Source: Thamnaconus septentrionalis (Eukaryota > Chordata > Actinopteri > Tetraodontiformes > Monacanthidae). From it: 64,000 nucleotides of DNA. Both the position numbers and the translations under genes were made by a program. Numbering within the stretch: position 1 is the first letter of the stretch; each line of letters opens with the position of its first letter. Location of the stretch: contig CM020510.1 in assembly GCA_009823395.1 (NCBI GenBank), forward strand, positions 2,590,273 to 2,654,272. Direction: 5' to 3'. Of this stretch, positions 59,511-64,000 are shown in pieces. The notes under the pieces are model-generated. The model ran no database searches. It had not been told where the DNA came from and worked only from the letters and a program-made list of their open reading frames with translations.

Positions 59511-62477
59511 AAAACTTATTTTGCTGTCACTTGGATTTTGAATCGGACAATCAGCAGTCATCAAAGATTTTTAAATTGTTTAAATAAAGCAGTTTATTTT
59601 ATTATTTTTCTATTTAATAAACAACTCAGCCTAATTTATTTGAAATATCACCTAAATGGGTCGCTTCTATTTATTTAAAAAACTTCTATTGTTTGCATTT
59701 TTTTTGTTTAAATAAAAGCATTTTAAGTAATTTTTTCTGCCTTTTTTGTACCAAAAATTAACCGAACCGAGCACTTCAAGAATCTGAACCGAACCGAAAT
59801 TACATTTTAGTGTGCCACTACGCCCCTAATCATTACTATCATTACTGTCAGAACAACCAATACTTTTTGCCCTTTCAGTATGTGTGTCAGTACTACCTCT
59901 GTCAGTTCTATCACTACGATTAGTTGTACCTCTACTCCCAGTACTACCTCTATCAGAACATAAGAGCAGTGGGCAGGGCAGCAGTCAGAAGATCAGCAAC
60001 TCTTAATCTTCATGTTGACGTTCCTCAAAGTTCCAGAGTTGAACAAACTCAACATTCCTGTTCTAGACTGTAAAGTTCATCCAAACACAACAGTCCTGTA
60101 TGTCTCCATGATTGTGGTGTTGTGGTGGTGTGAGTGACTGTAAACTGTCTCCACAGGGAGAGGAAGAGGAGGAGGATTGGTGGTGGTGAGGAGCAGCAGC
60201 TGTCCTGCTGTGTCCAGTGTGGGGACGTCCTGACTGGTCCAGTGTCCACCAGTCGTGGACACCAGTCGTGCAGAAGGTGCACCAGCTCATACTGGGACCA
60301 GTCTGCTCCATCAGGACTGCAACCCGCCAGTCACACCGAGCATGCTCCCAGTAAGACTGTCCACCTGCACGTCCTTCACATCTCACACCATCAAGTCAGG
60401 ACCTCCAGTGAGAAGATTCACTGAGGGACATTTAGAGCAAACACTCAGACAATCACAGAGGTTCATCAAAGCTGCTGAAAATGGACTTTGGATGCTTTCA
60501 GCTTCAAGTTGTGGTCAGAAAATAATGCTCACATTGTCACACTGATGTTTTCTTCTCCAACCTTTCTCTGCTCCAGAGGTTGATGGTCTGCCGGAGCTTC
60601 TGCAGCAGCATAAGATCAGTCTGGAGAGGAGATGTGAACGTGTGACTGAAGGGACCGATGAAGCAGGAGGTCACACCCTCCTCAACAACATCTACACTGA
60701 GGTCTACATCACTGAGGGACTGAGTGAAGAGGTCAACAGCCAACATGAGGTCAGGCAGCTGGAGACCAAGAAGACCAACATGAGCCTCCACGACCGTCCA
60801 ATCAGGTGCAGCCAGATCTTTGAAGCCTTCGCTGAGCAGCAGGGACTCAGAGTCAGAGTGGTGCTGACCAACGGCGTCGCTGGGGTTGGAAAAACCTTCT
60901 CAGTGCAGAAGTTCACTCTGGACTGGGCCCAGGGCCTGGAGAACCAGGACCTTCATCTGGTGGTTCCTCTCTCATTCAGGGAGCTCAACTTGGTCAAAGA
61001 GCAGCGCCACAGTCTTCTGGAGCTGCTCCATGTTTTCCATCCAACGTTAGAGAAGCTCACAGCAGAGCAGCTGCATGTCTGCAAACTTCTCTTCATCTTG
61101 GACGGCCTGGATGAAAGCAGACTGGCTCTGGACTTTGAGAAGAAGAGGGTTCTGCATGATGTCACTCAGAAGACGTCAGTCAGCGTCCTGCTAACCAACC
61201 TGATCAGAGGAGATCTGCTTCCCTCGGCTCTGCTGTGGATCACTTCCAGACCTGCAGCAGCAAATCAGATCCCTCCGTCATGTGTGGACAGGCTGACAGA
61301 AGTACGAGGCTTCACCGACGACCAGAAGGAGGAGTATTTCAGGAGGAGGTTCAGAGATGGAGAAGATGTGTCCAGCAGGATCATCTCACACATCAAGGCC
61401 TCCAAGAGCCTCCACATCATGTGTCAGATCCCGGTCTTCTGCTGGATCACTGCCAAAGTTCTGGAGAACATGTTGAGCTCAGAGCAGAGAGGAGAGCTGC
61501 CCAAGACCCTGACTGACATGTACTCACACTTCCTGCTGGTCCAGACCAAGAGGAAGCAGCACAAGTATGGAGGAGACCATCAGACCACAGGTGCACAGGA
61601 GCTGATGGAGGCTGACAAGGAGGTTCTTCTGAAGCTGGGCCAGCTGGCATATGAACATCTGGAGAGTGGAAACATCATGTTCTACAGTGAAGACCTGGAG
61701 AAGTGTGGTCTCAGTGTGACTGACGCCTCGGTGTACTCAGGAGTTTGCACAGAGATCTTCAGAAGAGAGAGTGTGATCTTCCACAGAACCGTCTACTGCT
61801 TCGTTCATCTGAGCGTTCAGGAGTTTCTGGCTGCAGTCTTCATCTTCCACTGTCACACCAACAGCAAGAAGGAGGTTCTGGAGGATTTCCTGACAAGTTC
61901 AAGAGCAAAATCTTCACGAAAGAAGAACCCAAAGACATCAGAGGAGCTAAAAGAAGACAACAGTTGTGAACAATCCATGGATGTGTTTCTGGAGGGAATG
62001 ATGAAGAAATCTCTGAGGAGCAAAAATGGTCACCTGGACTTGTTTGTTCGCTTTCTCCATGGGCTGTGTCTGGAGTCCAACCAGAGACTCTTAGGAGGCC
62101 TGATGGGCCACACTGACAACAGTCCAGAAACATTACAGAAGGTCATTGAGAACCTGAGGAAGATAAAAACTGTTGGTTCTTCTGACAGAAGCATCAACAT
62201 CTTCCACTGTCTGCTGGAGGTGAAGGATCAGTCAGTGCATCAGGAGATCCAAGAGTTCCTCGAGTCAGAGAAGAGATCAGAGAAGAGACTCTCAGCCATC
62301 CAGTGTTCAGCTCTGGCCTACATGCTGCTGATGTCAGAGGAGGTTCTGGAGGAGTTGGACCTGCAGAAGTACAACACAACTGAGGAGGGAAAACTAAGAC
62401 TGATTCCAGCTGTGAGGAACTGCAGGAAGGCTGTGATACGTCCAGGAAGGTTTGTGAACAGAAACATCCAGGAGTAA
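57783..62477 (+). CDS. NLRC3-like NLR: duplicated leader exons, RING-like exon, FISNA-NACHT
   Basis: Model: 57783-57913, 58355-58474, 58870-58989, 60157-60350 and 60577-62477, about 821 aa. A fourth leader copy (59387-59505) is left out because a 1-bp deletion makes it frame-breaking. Leader exons each encode [20 protein letters not shown] followed by a short tail. Exon 60157 carries a RING-like [20 protein letters not shown] and SCRRC in which one ligand Cys is Arg and the final Cys pair is missing. The last exon has FISNA ([20 protein letters not shown]) and an intact NACHT: Walker A GVAGVGKT, Walker [13 protein letters not shown], sensor [10 protein letters not shown], then winged-helix and helical segments to VRNCRKAV. 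It ends at a stop after [12 protein letters not shown] instead of splicing to LRRs. Such NLRs form a large family in teleost innate immunity. Whether it is functional or a truncated copy is open. Confidence 0.82.
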
Positions 62478-63190
62478 AATAACATGAAGCAAATTAAACC
62501 CACGTGCAGCTGGAGGAGCTTTCACTTTATGAAGGTTTTCAACTGCAGCAGGAACCTGAAGATTCTGTCCTATTTCCTACTGCCACAAGGGGGCGCTATG
62601 CCTGTAAATTGAACCAATCAGGTCAGGACTCTTGCTGATGTCACCACGTCGGCCAAGTTTCCTGTTTCATGGCAAAGCATCAGAATGTACCATTGTTCCT
62701 CTGCCACACAGCCTGTAGAGGGCGCTGCTGTCAATTACATTGGCTACAGTGGAGATCAGACAGCAAAGTCAAGGCACACACACACACACACACACACACC
62801 CCCAGTGGATGGTTAATGATCTGCAGTTCCCTCACCCTGTCACTGAGGCCTTCAGGATTCACTGACTGTCAGACCTTCAGCCTCTCCAGATGGTCCAGTG
62901 CTGGTCCCGTCTGGAGACCAGGCATTCCACCATCCTCTTCCTCTTTATTAGGACTAGTCACACTTCTGCACTGTGATTGCTGGAAGTGACATCAGGATGG
63001 TGCAGCCAATCACAAGGCTTCAGAGGCGTAACCAGTAACTTTCAACTGGCAGTGACTGGTAATCAACCAGGAAGTTGTCCAGCCGTGTGATTGGCCAGTG
63101 AAGGGCTGAGGCTGATCAGCTGATACAGTGTCTTGTGACCAACGTCAGATCTTCACTGTGACTTAAAAGTTAAAGTCAGAGTCTCAGTGA
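62478..63190. other. Sequence after the NACHT exon
   Basis: No exon could be supported. It contains a (CA)n run at 62776-62798 and otherwise unremarkable sequence; it may be 3' UTR of the NLR gene or an intron towards the LRR exon. Confidence 0.5.
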
Positions 63191-63194
63191 TTGT

Positions 63195-63478
63195 CAAATC
63201 CTGAAGGATGCAAAATTTGATCTCTGCATTTGACCATCATCCCCTGGGGGGCAGCGGTGGGCAGCAGCCCCGCCCCCAGGAATCACTGGGTGATCTAAAC
63301 CCCCAATTCCAACTTTGGGATGTGACAATCACTGGGACTTTAACCCTAACACTGAGTGCCAAGCAGGGATGCAATGGGTACCATTTTTACAGTCTTCAGT
63401 AGGACCCAGCCGGGGATCCCACAACCTGCCAGTGTCAGGGCGGACACTCTACCCTTAGACCACTGAGCTGGTTTAACT
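63195..63478 (-). mobile_element. tRNA-derived SINE (antisense)
   Basis: On the minus strand it starts CCAGCTCAGTGGTCTAAGGG TAGAGTG (box-A like), followed by GGTTGTGGGATCCC (box-B like) and a tRNA-unrelated body ending towards TTGCATCCTTC. Spacing fits a tRNA-derived Pol III promoter. It lies between the NACHT exon and the LRR exon. Confidence 0.7.
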
Positions 63479-63505
63479 TCTGTCTTTGTCCCTCTGTCAC
63501 TGCAG

Positions 63506-63679
63506 CTCCTCAGACTCTGGACTCTCAGAGTCTCACTGTGAAGTTGTGGCCTCAGCTCTGAAGTCCAGCCCCTCCCACCTCACACTGCTGGACCTGAGTG
63601 GGAACCAGCTGAAGGATCCTGCAGTGAAGCTGCTCTGTGCTGGACTGGAGAGTCCAAACTGCAGACTGGAAGATCTCAG
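63506..63679 (+). CDS. NLR leucine-rich repeat exon (partial gene)
   Basis: Exon between acceptor CACTGCAG|C and donor CTCAG|GTCAGC, 174 nt, phase 2/2: the canonical length of a teleost NLR LRR exon. It encodes [40 protein letters not shown] and [14 protein letters not shown], two LRRs of the ribonuclease-inhibitor type. It belongs either to the NLR gene starting at 57783 (whose NACHT exon, however, reads into a stop with no phase-2 donor) or to a remnant of a neighbouring copy. Further LRR exons would lie beyond the right edge. Confidence 0.85.
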
Positions 63680-64000
63680 GTCAGCTGCTGCAGTGGAAAT
63701 CTGAGCCACTCTTTTGTCTGCTGGTTCTGGTTCAGTTTGTCTGCCAACAAAACTCATTTTCTAGCTTGGTGTGCTATCAAATATTTTATGATATAACATG
63801 CAGTAAAACTTCATACGAGTGTTTCAACCCTGAAGTATTTCTTAGTTCCATGTTGTATGGAAGTCATATTTCAATCTATATCAAACACTTTTCTCCCTCA
63901 ATGTTGAGAACTCAACAGAAAATCAAGTCAACGACAGTGACAAAGACTGTCTGAACTCACCCACTACTTCCCTCCTCACTGTGTATGAAGTTCTATGTAT

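Overview
The window is vertebrate nuclear DNA, most likely from a compact-genome percomorph teleost. The evidence is intron-containing genes with GT-AG introns that are often under 150 bp, very dense (CA)n/(GT)n microsatellites, fish-type transposons and LINEs, and teleost-style FISNA-NACHT (NLR) genes. No bacterial-type genes, operons or CRISPR are present. Gene models were built by hand from splice signals, reading-frame phase and protein homology recalled from memory; no database search was run.

Left part (1-40.4 kb) is a block that I recall as collinear with human 11q13.4. In order it holds inppl1/SHIP2 (-, first coding exon only), a folate receptor (-), anapc15 (+), tomt (-), a secreted frizzled-related/sizzled-like gene (-), lamtor1 (+), lrrc51 (-) and numa1 (+). 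The arrangement lrrc51-lamtor1-tomt, with lamtor1 on the opposite strand between the other two, matches the human LRTOMT/LAMTOR1 nest. The sfrp/sizzled-like gene is an extra member. anapc15 and tomt converge with poly(A) signals about 60 bp apart. lrrc51 and numa1 diverge from a shared promoter region holding an NF-Y (CCAAT) box and a CHR-like element. The lamtor1 promoter holds a perfect CLEAR (TFEB) palindrome and a perfect ETS palindrome. numa1 (about 2,418 aa) has a 4.35-kb coiled-coil exon built largely from an exact 510-bp (170-aa) higher-order tandem repeat.

Right part (41-64 kb) is more dynamic. It holds a PYD-like/FISNA/NACHT gene with degenerate Walker A and B motifs and one frame problem, a U6 snRNA pseudogene with a head-to-head second U6 fragment, and a 5'-truncated RTE/Rex3-like LINE with a (GGAT)n tail, target-site duplication and an internal 31-copy minisatellite grown from its own coding sequence. 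These are followed by an intact P2Y12-like GPCR and a second NLR gene. The second NLR has an intact NACHT, a run of duplicated exon+intron modules (one carrying a 1-bp deletion), a decayed RING-like exon, and a separated LRR exon at the right edge.

Functionally the block mixes mitotic genes (anapc15, numa1), lysosomal mTORC1 scaffolding (lamtor1), hair-cell genes (tomt, and lrrc51 by linkage), developmental signalling (sfrp) and innate-immune NLRs. Apart from conserved linkage there is no sign that they act in one pathway.
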